Source: Ptiloglossa arizonensis (lineage: Eukaryota > Arthropoda > Insecta > Hymenoptera > Colletidae). From it: a DNA stretch of 64,000 nt. Numbering within the stretch: the stretch's first letter is position 1; every line of letters begins with the position of its first letter. Below the pieces are notes generated by a model. The model was not told the DNA's origin. It saw only the letters and a list, made by a program, of their open reading frames with translations, and ran no database searches. The translations under genes and the position numbers were made by a program. The DNA is taken from the NCBI RefSeq assembly GCF_051014685.1, contig NW_027478385.1, positions 7,130,001 through 7,194,000 of the forward strand, read 5' to 3'. This document shows, one piece after another, positions 26,177 to 38,268 of this stretch.

Positions 26177-28136
26177 TTTCGCAATTCTGCTGCTCCAAAC
26201 GCTTAACCAGAATGGCCTAGGGAATAAATACACATACCGTTGTAATCGGGCGAGTTTCTACTTTCAGATGCAATAGGAATTTTTGGGTTAGGTCAATCCG
26301 TTCGCGAGATATGGGAGTTTGAAGCCAAGAAATGGTTGAGAAGGCAAAAAATTTTTCTCAATTCTGCTGCTTCAAACGCTTAACCAGAATGGCCTAGGGT
26401 AAAAATACACATGCCATTGTAATCGGGCGAGTTTCTACTTTCCAATGCAATAGGAATTTTTGGGTTTGGCCAATCCGTTCGCGAGATATGAGAGTTTGAA
26501 GCTAAGAAATGGTTGAGAAGAGAACAAATTTTTCGCAATTCTGCTGCTCCAAACGCTTAACCAGAATGGCCTAGGGAAAAAATACGCATACCGTTCTAAA
26601 CGGGCGAGTTTCTACTTTCAGACGCAGCAGGAATGTTTGGGTTTGGTCAATCCGTTCGCGAGATATGGGAGTTTGAAGCTTAGAAATGGTTGAGAAGACA
26701 ACAAATTTTTCGCAATTCTGCAGCTCCAAACGCTTAACCAGAATGGCCTAGGGAAAAAATACACATACCGTTGTAATTGGGCGAGTTTCTACTTTCAGAT
26801 GCAATAGGAATTTCTTGGTTAGGTCAATCCGTTCGCGAGATATGGGAGTTTGAAGCCAAGAAATGTTTGGGAAGGCAACAAATTTTTCGCAATTCTGCTG
26901 CCCCAATCGCTTAACCAAAATGGCCTAGGGGAAAAATACACGTACCGTTGTAATCGGGCGAGATTCTACTTTCAAATGCAATAGGAATTTTTGGGTTAGG
27001 CCAATTCCTTCGCGAGATATGGGAGTTTGAAGCCAAGAAATGGTTGAGAAGGCAAAAAATTTTTCTCAATTCTGCTGCTTCAAACGCTTAACCAGAATGG
27101 CCTAGGGAAAAAACACACATACCGTTGTAATCGGGCGAGTTTCTACTTTCCAATGCAATAGGAATTTTTGGGTTAGGCCAATCCGTTCGCGAGATATGAG
27201 AGTTTGAAGCTAAGAAATGGTTGAGAAGAGAACAAATTTTTCGCAATTCTGCTGCTCCAAACGCTTAACCAGAATGGCCTAGGGAAAGAATACACATACC
27301 GTTGTAATCGGGCGAGTTTCTACTTTCAGATGCAATAGGAATTTCTTGGTTAGGTCAATCCGTTCGCGAGATATGGGAGTTTGAAGCCAAGAAATGTTTG
27401 GGAAGGCAACAAATTTTTCGCAATTCTGCTGCTCCAAACGCTTAACCAGAATGACCTAGGGAATAAATACACATACCGTTGTAATCGGGCGAGTTTCTAC
27501 TTTCAGATGCAATAGGAATTTTTGGGTTAGGTCAATCCGTTCGCGAGATATGGGAGTTTGAAGCCAAGAAATGGTTGAGAAGGCAAAAAATTTTTCTCAA
27601 TTCTGCTGCTTCAAACGCTTAACCAGAATGGCCTAGGGTAAAAATACACATACCATTGTAATCGGGCGAGTTTCTACTTTCCAATGCAATAGGAATTTTT
27701 GGGTTTGGCCAATCCGTTCGCGAGATATGAGAGTTTGAAGCTAAGAAATGGTTGAGAAGAGAACAAATTTTTCGCAATTCTGCTGCTCCAAACGCTTAAC
27801 CAGAATGGCCTAGGGAAAAAATACGCATACCGTTCTAAACGGGCGAGTTTCTACTTTCAGACGCAGCAGGAATGTTTGGGTTTGGTCAATCCGTTCGCGA
27901 GATATGGGAGTTTGAAGCTTAGAAACGGTTGAGAAGACAACAAATTTTTCGCAATTCTGCAGCTCCAAACGCTTAACCAGAATGGCCTAGGGAAAAAATA
28001 CTCATACCGTTCTAAACGGGCGAGTTTCTACTTTCAGACGCAGCAGGAATGTTTGGGTTTGGTCAATCCGTTCGCGAGATATGGGAGTTTGAAGCTTAGA
28101 AATGGTTGAGAAGACAACAAATTTTTCGCAATTCTG

Positions 28137-29550
28137 CAGCTCCAAACGCTTAACCAGAATGGCCTAGGGAAAAAATACACATACCGTTGTAATTGGGCGA
28201 GTTTCTACTTTCCAATGCAATAGGAATTTTTGGGTTTGGCCAATCCGTTCGCGAGATATGAGAGTTTGAAGCTAAGAAATGGTTGAGAAGAGAACAAATT
28301 TTTCGCAATTCTGCTGCTCCAAACGCTTAACCAGAATGGCCTAGGGAAAAAATACTCATACCGTTCTAAACGGGCGAGTTTCTACTTTCAGACGCAGCAG
28401 GAATGTTTGGGTTTGGTCAATCCGTTCGCGAGATATGGGAGTTTGAAGCTTAGAAATGGTTGAGAAGACAACAAATTTTTCGCAATTCTGCAGCTCCAAA
28501 CGCTTAACCAGAATGGCCTAGGGAAAAAATACTCATACCGTTCTAAACGGGCGAGTTTCTACTTTCAGACGCAGCAGGAATGTTTGGGTTTGGTCAATCC
28601 GTTCGCGAGATATGGGAGTTTGAAGCTTAGAAATGGTTGAGAAGACAACAAATTTTTCGCAATTCTGCAGCTCCAAACGCTTAACCAGAATGGCCTAGGG
28701 AAAAAATACACATACCGTTGTAATTGGGCGAGTTTCTACTTTCAGATACAATAGGAATTTTTGGGTTAGGTCAATCCGTTCGCGAGATATGGACTTTGAT
28801 GCTAAGAAATGGTTGACAATACAACAAATTTTTCGCAATTCTGCAGCTCCAAACGCTTAACCAGAATGGCCTAGGGAAAAAATACACATACCGTTGTAAT
28901 TGGGCGAGTTTCTACTTTCCAATGCAATAGGAATTTTTGGGTTTGGCCAATCCGTTCGCGAGATATGAGAGTTTGAAGCTAAGAAATGGTTGAGAAGAGA
29001 ACAAATTTTTCGCAATTCTGCTGCTCCAAACGCTTAACCAGAATGGCCTAGGGAAAAAATACTCATACCGTTCTAAACGGGCGAGTTTCTACTTTCAGAC
29101 GCAGCAGGAATGTTTGGGTTTGGTCAATCCGTTCGCGAGATATGGGAGTTTGAAGCTTAGAAATGGTTGAGAAGACAACAAATTTTTCGCAATTCTGCAG
29201 CTCCAAACGCTTAACCAGAATGGCCTAGGGAAAAAATACTCATACCGTTCTAAACGGGCGAGTTTCTACTTTCAGACGCAGCAGGAATGTTTGGGTTTGG
29301 TCAATCCGTTCGCGAGATATGGGAGTTTGAAGCTTAGAAATGGTTGAGAAGACAACAAATTTTTCGCAATTCTGCAGCTCCAAACGCTTAACCAGAATGG
29401 CCTAGGGAAAAAATACACATACCGTTGTAATTGGGCGAGTTTCTACTTTCAGATACAATAGGAATTTTTGGGTTAGGTCAATCCGTTCGCGAGATATGGA
29501 CTTTGATGCTAAGAAATGGTTGACAATACAACAAATTTTTCGCAATTCTG
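28137..29550 (+). repeat. 707-bp (4-monomer) tandem duplication
   Basis: The anchor pairs 28,362/29,069 and 28,539/29,246 are both 707 bp apart. Both copies share the rare TTTGATGCTAAG and CAGATACAATAGG variants and look identical by eye. At the junction (~28,840) the GACAATACAAC monomer continues as CTGCAGCTCC, whereas at the end of copy B (~29,550) it continues as the usual CTGCCCCAATCGC. This shows where the exchange joined two different monomers. Confidence 0.88.
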
Positions 29551-31142
29551 CTGCCCCAATCGCTTAACCAAAATGGCCTAGGGGAAAAATACACGTACCG
29601 TTGTAATCGGGCGAGATTCTACTTTCAAATGCAATAGGAATTTTTGGGTTAGGCCAATTCCTTCGCGAGATATGGGAGTTTGAAGCCAAGAAATGGTTGA
29701 GAAGGCAAAAAATTTTTCTCAATTCTGCTGCTTCAAACGCTTAACCAGAATGGCCTAGGGAAAAAACACACATACCGTTGTAATCGGGCGAGTTTCTACA
29801 TTCCAATGCAATAGGAATTTTTGGGTTAGGCCAATCCGTTCGCGAGATATGAGAGTTTGAAGCTAAGAAATGGTTGAGAAGAGAACAAATTTTTCGCAAT
29901 TCTGCTGCTCCTAACGCTTAACCAGAATGGCCTAGGGAAAAAATACACATACCGTTGTAATCGGGCGAGTTTCTACTTTCAGATGCAATAGGAATTTCTT
30001 GGTTAGGTCAATCCGTTCGCGAGATATGGGAGTTTGAAGCCAAGAAATGTTTGGAAAGGCAACAAATTTTTCGCAATTCTGCTGCTCCAAACGCTTAACC
30101 AGAATGGCCTAGGGAATAAATACACATACCGTTGTAATCGGGCGAGTTTCTACTTTCAGATACAATAGGAATTTTTGGGTTAGGTCAATCCGTTCGCGAG
30201 ATATGGGAGTTTGAAGCCAAGAAATGGTTGAGAAGGCAAAAAATTTTTCTCAATTCTGCTGCTTCAAACGCTTAACCAGAATGGCCTAGGGTAAAAATAC
30301 ACATACCATTGTAATCGGGCGAGTTTCTACTTTCCAATGCAATAGGAATTTTTGGGTTTGGCCAATCCGTTCGCGAGATATGAGAGTTTGAAGCTAAGAA
30401 ATGGTTGAGAAGAGAACAAATTTTTCGCAATTCTGCTGCTCCAAACGCTTAACCAGAATGGCCTAGGGAAAAAATACGCATACCGTTCTAAACGGGCGAG
30501 TTTCTACTTTCAGACGCAGCAGGAATGTTTGGGTTTGGTCAATCCGTTCGCGAGATATGGGAGTTTGAAGCTTAGAAATGGTTGAGAAGACAACAAATTT
30601 TTCGCAATTCTGCTGCTCCAAACGCTTAACCAGAATGGCCTAGGGAAAAAATACACATACCGTTGTAATTGGGCGAGTTTCTACTTTCAGATGCAATAGG
30701 AATTTTTGGGTTAGGTCAATCCGTTCGCGAGATATGGACTTTGAAGCTAAGAAATGGTTGACAATACAACAAATTTTTCGCAATTCTGCTGCCCCAATCG
30801 CTTAACCAAAATGGCCTAGGGGAAAAATACACGTACCGTTGTAATCGGGCGAGATTCTACTTTCAAATGCAATAGGAATTTTTGGGTTAGGCCAATTCCT
30901 TCGCGAGATATGAGAGTTTGAAGCTAAGAAATGGTTGAGAGGAGAACAAATTTTTCGCAATTCTGCTGCTCCAAACGCTTAACCAGAATGGCCTAGGGAA
31001 TAAATACACATACCGTTGTAATCGGGCGCGTTTCTACTTTCAGATGCAATAGGAATTTTTGGGTTAGGTCAATCCGTTCGCGAGATATGGGAGTTTGAAG
31101 CCAAGAAATGGTTGAGAAGGCAAAAAATTTTTCTCAATTCTG

Positions 31143-32880
31143 CTGCTTCAAACGCTTAACCAGAATGGCCTAGGGAGAAAATACACATACCGTTGTAATC
31201 GGGCGAGTTTCTGCTTTCAGATGCAACAGGAATTTTTGGGTTTGCTCAATCCGTTCGCGAGATATGGGACTTTGAAGCTAAGAAATGTTTGGGAAGGCAA
31301 AAAATTTTTCGCAATTCTGCTGCTCCAAACGCTTAACCAGAATGGCCTAGGGAAAAAATACGCATACCGTTACAATCGGGCGAGCTTCCACTTTCAGTTG
31401 CAATAGGAATTTTTGGATTAGGTCAATCCGTTCGCGAGATATGGGAGTTTGAATCCAAGAAATGGTTGAGTAGGCAAAAAATTTTTCGCAATTCTGCTGC
31501 TTCAAACGCTTAACCAGAATGGCCTAGGGAGAAAATACACATACCGTTGTAATCGGGCGAGTTTCTACTTTCAGATGCAATGGGAATTTTTGGGTTAGGT
31601 CAATCCGTTCGCGAGATATGGGAGTTTGAAGACAAGAAATGGTTGGGAAGGCAAAAAATTTTTCGCAATTCTGCTGCTCCAAACGCTTAACCAGAATGGC
31701 CTAGGGAAAAAATACACATACCGTTGTAATCGGGCGAGTTTCTACTTTCAGATGCAATAGGAATTTTTGGGTTAGGTCAATCCGTTCGCGACATATGGGA
31801 GTTTGAAGCTAAGAAATGGTTGAGAAGAGAACAAATTTTTCGCAATTCGGCTGCTCCAAACGCTTAACCAGAATGGCCTAGGGAGAAAATACACATAACG
31901 TTGTAATCGGGCGAGTTTCTGCTTTCAGATGCAACAGGAATTTTTGGGTTTGCTCAATCCGTTCGCGAGATATGGGACTTTGAAGCTAAGAAATGTTTGG
32001 GAAGGCAAAAAATTTTTCGCAATTCTGCTGCTCCAAACGCTTAACCAGAATGGCCTAGGGAAAAAATACGCATACCGTTACAATCGGGCGAGCTTCCACT
32101 TTCAGTTGCAATAGGAATTTTTGGATTAGGTCAATCCGTTCGCGAGATATGGGAGTTTGAAGCTAAGAAATGGTTGAGAAGAGAACAAATTTTTCGCAAT
32201 TCGGCTGCTCCAAACGCTTAACCAGAATGGCCTAGGGAGAAAATACACATACCGTTGTAATCGGGCGAGTTTCTACTTTCAGATGCAACAGGAATTTTTG
32301 GTTTAGCTCAATCCGTTCGCGAGATATGGGACTTTGAAGCTAAGAAATGTTTGGGAAGGCAAAAAATTTTTCGCAATTCTGCTGCTCCAAACGCTTAACC
32401 AGAATGGCCTAGGGAAAAAATACGCATACCGTTACAATCGGGCGAGCTTCCACTTTCAGTTGCAATAGGAATTTTTGGATTAGGTCAATCCGTTCGCGAG
32501 ATATGGGAGTTTGAATCCAAGAAATGGTTGAGTAGGCAAAAAATTTTTCGCAATTCTGCTGCTTCAAACGCTTAACCAGAATGGCCTAGGGAGAAAATAC
32601 ACATACCGTTGTAATCGGGCGAGTTTCTACTTTCAGATGCAATGGGAATTTTTGGGTTAGGTCAATCCGTTCGCGAGATATGGGAGTTTGAAGACAAGAA
32701 ATGGTTGGGAAGGCAAAAAATTTTTCGCAATTCTGCTGCTCCAAACGCTTAACCAGAATGGCCTAGGGAAAAAATACACATACCGTTGTAATCGGGCGAG
32801 TTTCTACTTTCAGATGCAATAGGAATTTTTGGGTTAGGTCAATCCGTTCGCGACATATGGGAGTTTGAAGCTAAGAAATG
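31143..32880 (+). repeat. Nested 708-bp and 1,062-bp repeats at the start of domain III
   Basis: Roughly 31,150-31,450 recurs at 31,858-32,157 (offset 708 = 4 monomers), including TTTGGGTTTGCTC at ~31,235 and ~31,943. The following block, 31,368-31,810 (GAATCCAAG, GTTGAGTAGGC, GATGCAATGGG), recurs at 32,430-32,872 (offset 1,062 = 6 monomers). The two offsets together show at least two successive duplications. They end where AGAAGAGAAC gives way to AGAAGACAAC at ~32,885. Confidence 0.75.
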
Positions 32881-35800
32881 GTTGAGAAGACAACAAACTT
32901 TTCGCAATTCTGCTGCTCCAAACGCTTAACCAGAATGGTCCAGGGAAAAAATACACATACCGTTGTAATCGGGCGAGTTTCTACTTTCAGATGCAATAAG
33001 ATTTTTTGGGTTAGGTCAATCCGTTCGCGAGATATGGGAGGTTGAAGCCAAGAAATGGTTGCGAAGGCGAAAAATTTTTCGCAATTCTGCTGCTTCAAAC
33101 GCTTAACCAGAATGGCCTAAGAAGAAAATACACATACCGTTGTAATCGGGCGAGTTTCTACTTTCAGATGCAGTAGGAATTTTTGGGTTAGGTCAATCCG
33201 TTCGCGACATATGGGAGTTTGAAGCTAAGAAATGGTTGAGAAGAGAACAAATTTTTCGCAATTCTGCTGCTCCAAACGCTTAACCAGAATGGCCTAGGGA
33301 AAAAATACACATACCGTTGTAATCGGGCAAGTTTCTACTTTCAGATGCAATGGGAATTTTTGGGTTAGGTCAATCCGTTCGCGAGATATGGGAGTTTGAA
33401 GACAAGAAATGGTTGAGAAGGCAAAAAATTTTTCGCAATTCTGCTGCCCAAACGCTTAACCAGAATGGCCTAGGGATAAAATACACATACCGTTGTAATC
33501 GGGCGAGTTTCTACTTTCAGATGCAACAGGAATTTTTGGGTTAGCTCAATCCGATCGCGAGATATGGGACTTTGAAGCTAAGAAATGTTTGGGAAGGCAA
33601 AAAATTTTTCGCATTTCTGCTGCTCCAAACGCTTAACCAGAATGGCCTAGGGAAAAAATATGCATACCGTTAAAATCGGGCGAGCTTCCACTTTCAGTTG
33701 CAATAGGAATTTTTGGATTAGGTCAATCCGTTCGCGAGATATGGGAGTTTGAAGCCAAGAAATGGATGAGAAGGCAAAAAATTTTTCGCAATTCTGCTGC
33801 TCCAAACGCTTAGCCAGAATGGTCCAGGGAAAAAATACACATACCGTTGTAATCGGGCGAGTTTCCACTTTCTAAGGCAATAGGAATTTTTGGGTTAGTT
33901 CAATCCGTTCGCGAGATATCAGAGTTTGAAGCTAAGAAATGGTTGAGAAGAGAACAAATTTTTCGCAATTCTGCTGCTCCAAACGCTTAACCAGAATGGC
34001 CTAGGGAAAAAATACGCATACCGTTACAATCGGGCGAGCTTCCACTTTCAGTTGCAATAGCAATTTTTGGATTAGGTCAATCCGTTCGCGAGATATGGGA
34101 GTTTGAAGCCAAGAAATGGTTGAGAAGGCAAAAAATTTTTCGCAATTCTGCTGCTTCAAACGCTTAACCAGAATGGCCGAGGGAGAAAATACACATACCG
34201 TTGTAATCGGGCGAGTTTCTACTTTCAGATGCAACGGGAATTTTTGGGTTAGGTCAATCCGTTCGCGAGTTATGGGAATTTGAAGACAAGAAATGGTTGG
34301 GAAGGCAAAAAATTTTTCGCAATTCTGCTGCTCCAAACGCTTAACCAGAATGGCCTAGGGAAAAAATACACATACCGTTGTAATCGGGCGAGTTTCTACT
34401 TTCAGACGCAATAGGAATTTTCGGGTTAGGTCAATCCGTTCGCGACATATGGGAGTTTGAAGCTGAGAAATGGTTGAGAAGGCAACAAATTTTTCGCAAT
34501 TCTGCTGCTTCAAACGCTTAACCAGAATGGCCTAGGGAGAAAATACACATTCCGTTGTAATCGGGCGAGTTTCTACTTTCAGATGCAATAGGAATTTTTG
34601 GGTTAGGTCAATCCGTTCGCGACATATGGGAGTTTGAAGCTAAGAAATGGTTGAGAAGAGAACAAATTTTTCGCAATTCGGCTGCTCCAAACGCTTAACC
34701 AGAATGGCCTAGGGAGAAAATACACATACCGTTGTAATCGGGCGAGTTTCTACTTTCAGATGCAACAGGAATTTTTGGGTTAGCTCAATCCGTTCGCGAG
34801 ATATGGAACTTTGAAGCTAAGAAATGTTTGGGAAGGCAAAAAATTTTTCGCAATTCTGCTGCTCCAAACGCTTAACCAGAATGGCCTAGGGAAAAAATAC
34901 GCATACCGTTACAATCGGGCGAGCTTCCACTTTCAGTTGCAATAGGAATTTTTGGATTAGGTCAATCCGTTCGCGAGATATGGGAGTTTGAAGCTAAGAA
35001 ATGGTTGAGAAGAGAACAAATTTTTCGCAATTCGGCTGCTCCAAACGCTTAACCAGAATGGCCTAGGGAGAAAATACACATACCGTTGTAATCGGGCGAG
35101 TTTCTACTTTCAGATGCAACAGGAATTTTTGGGTTAGCTCAATCCGTTCGCGAGATATCGGACTTTGAAGCTAAGAAATGTTTGGGAAGGCAAAAAATTT
35201 TTCGCAATTCTGCTGCTCCAAACGCTTAACAGAATGGCCTAGGGAAAAAATACGCATACCGTTACAATCGGGCGAGCTTCCACTTTCTGTTGCAATAGGA
35301 ATTTTTGGATTAGGTCAATCCGTTCGCGAGATATGGGAGTTTGAAGCCAAGAAATGGTTGAGTAGGCAAAAAATTTTTCGCAATTCTGCTGCTTCAAACG
35401 CTTAACCAGAATGGCCTAGGGAGAAAATACACATACCGTTGTAATCGGGCGTGTTTCTACTTTCAGATGCAATGGGAATTTTTGGGTTAGGTCAATCCGT
35501 TCGCGAGATATGGGAGTTTGAAGACAAGAAATGGTTGGGAAGGCAAAAAATTTTTCGCAATTCTGCAGCTCCAAACGCTTAACCAGAATGGCCTAGGGAA
35601 AAAATACACATACCGTTGTAATCGGGCGAGTTTCTACTTTCAGATGCAATAGGAATTTTTGGGTTAGGTCAATCCGTTCGCGACATATGGGAGTTTGAAG
35701 CTAAGAAATGGTTGAGAAGACAACAAATTTTTCGCAATTCTGCTGCTCCGAACGCTTAACCAGAATGGTCCAGGGAAAAAATACACATACCGTTGTAATC

Positions 35801-38268
35801 GGGCGAGTTTCTACTTTCAGATGCAATAGGATTTTTTCGGTTAGGTCAATCCGTTCGCGAGATATGGGAGGTTGAAGCCAAGAAATGGTTGAGAAGGCGA
35901 AAAATTTTTCGCAATTCTGCTGCTTCAAACGCTTAACCAGAATGGCCTAGGGAGAAAATACACATACCGTTGTAATCGGGCGACTTTCTACTTTCAGATG
36001 CAATAGGAATTTTTGGGTTAGGTCAATCCGTTCGCGACATATGGGAGTTTGAAGCCAAGAAATGGTTGAGAAGGCAAAAAATTTTTCGCAATTCTGCTGC
36101 TACAAACGCTTAACCAGAATGGCCGAGGGAGAAAATACACATACCGTTGTAATCGGGCGAGTTTCTACTTTCAGATGCAACGGGAATTTTTGGGTTAGGT
36201 CAATCCGTTCGCGAGTTATGGGAATTTGAAGACAAGAAATGGTTGGGAAGGCAAAAAATTTTTCGCAATTCTGCTGCTCCAAACGCTTAACCAGAATGGC
36301 CTAGGGAAAAAATACACATACCGTTGTAATCGGGCGAGTTTCTACTTTCAGATGCAATAGGAATTTTCGGGTTAGGTCAATCCGTTCGCGACATATGGGA
36401 GTTTGAAGCTGAGAAATGGTTGAGAAGGCAACAAATTTTTCGCAATTCTGCTGCTTCAAACGCTTAACCAGAATGGCCTAGGGAGAAAATACACATTCCG
36501 TTGTAATCGGGCGAGTTTCTACTTTCAGATGCAATAGGAATTTTTGGGTTAGGTCAATCCGTTCGCGACATATGGGAGTTTGAAGCTAAGAAATGGTTGA
36601 GAAGAGAACAAATTTTTCGCAATTCGGCTGCTCCAAACGCTTAACCAGAATGGCCTAGGGAGAAAATACACATACCGTTGTAATCGGGCGAGTTTCTACT
36701 TTCAGATGCAACAGGAATTTTTGGGTTAGCTCAATCCGTTCGCGAGATATGGAACTTTGAAGCTAAGAAATGTTTGGGAAGGCAAAAAATTTTTCGCAAT
36801 TCTGCTGCTCCAAACGCTTAACCAGAATGGCCTAGGGAAAAAATACGCATACCGTTACAATCGGGCGAGCTTCCACTTTCAGATGCAATAGGAATTTTTG
36901 GGTTAGGTCAATCCGTTCGCGACATATGGGAGTTTGAAGCTAAGAAATGGTTGAGAAGACAACAAATTTTTCGCAATTCTGCTGCTCCGAACGCTTAACC
37001 AGAATGGTCCAGGGAAAAAATACACATACCGTTGTAATCGGGCGAGTTTCTACTTTCAGATGCAATAGGATTTTTTCGGTTAGGTCAATCCGTTCGCGAG
37101 ATATGGGAGGTTGAAGCCAAGAAATGGTTGAGAAGGCGAAAAATTTTTCGCAATTCTGCTGCTTCAAACGCTTAACCAGAATGGCCTAGGGAGAAAATAC
37201 ACATACCGTTGTAATCGGGCGAGTTTCTACTTTCAGATGCAATAGGAATTTTTGGGTTAGGTCAATCCGTTCGCGACATATGGGAGTTTGAAGCTAAGAA
37301 ATGGTTGAGAAGAAAACAAATTTTTCGCAATTCTGCTGCTCCAAACGCTTAACCAGAATGGCCTAGGGAAAAAATACACATACCGTTGTAATCGGGCAAG
37401 TTTCTACTTTCAGATGCAATGGGAATTTTTGGGTTAGGTCAATCCGTTCGCGAGATATGGGAGTTTGAAGCCAAGAAATGGTTGAGAAGGCAAAAAATTT
37501 TTCGCAATTCTGCTGCTTCAAACGCTTAACCAGAATGGCCTAGGGAGAAAATACACATACCGTTGTAATCGGGCGAGTTTCTACTTTCAGATGCAATGGG
37601 AATTTTTGGGTTAGGTCAATCCGTTCGCGAGTTATGGGAATTTGAAGACAAGAAATGGTTGGGAAGGCAAAAAATTTTTCGCAATTCTGCTGCTCCAAAC
37701 GCTTAACCAGAATGGTCCAGGGAAAAAATATACATACCGTTGTAATCGGGCGAGTTTCTACTTTCAGATGCAATAGGAGTTTTTGGGTTAGGTCAATCCG
37801 TTCGCGAGATATGGGAGGTTGAAGCCAAGAAATGTTTGGGAATGCAAAAAATTTTTCGCAATTCTGCTGCTCCAAACGCTTAACCAGAATGGCCTAGGGA
37901 AAAAATACGCATACCGTTACAATCGGGCGAGCTTCCACTTTCAGTTGCAATAGGAATTTTTGGATTAGGTCAATCCGTTCGCGAGATATGGGAGTTTGAA
38001 GCTAAGAAATGGTTGAGAAGAGAACAAATTTTTCGCAATTCGGCTGCTCCAAACGCTTAACCAGAATGGCCTAGGGAGAAAATACACATACCGTTGTAAT
38101 CGGGCGAGTTTCTACTTTCAGATGCAACAGGAATTTTTGGGTTAGCTCAATCCGTTCGCGAGATATGGGACTTTGAAGCTAAGAAATGTTTGGGAAGGCA
38201 AAAAATTTTTCGCAATTCTGCTGCTCCAAACGCTTAACCAGAATGGCCTAGGGAAAAAATACGCATAC

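Larger units (their letters stand above)
23700..31140 (+). repeat. Satellite domain II (right part): 7-, 4- and 2-monomer units
   Basis: The domain II monomer types return in the same order but as shorter units. The CGTTCTAAAC anchor occurs at 24,293; 25,531; 26,592; 27,831; 28,008; 28,362; 28,539; 29,069; 29,246; and 30,484. Intervals are 1238, 1061, 1239, 177, 354, 177, 530, 177 and 1238 bp. CTCATACCGTTCTAAAC replaces CGCATACCG in the 28.0-29.3 kb cluster. The domain ends near 31,140, where AGGGAGAAAATAC variants take over. No gene or other feature is seen inside. Confidence 0.88.
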
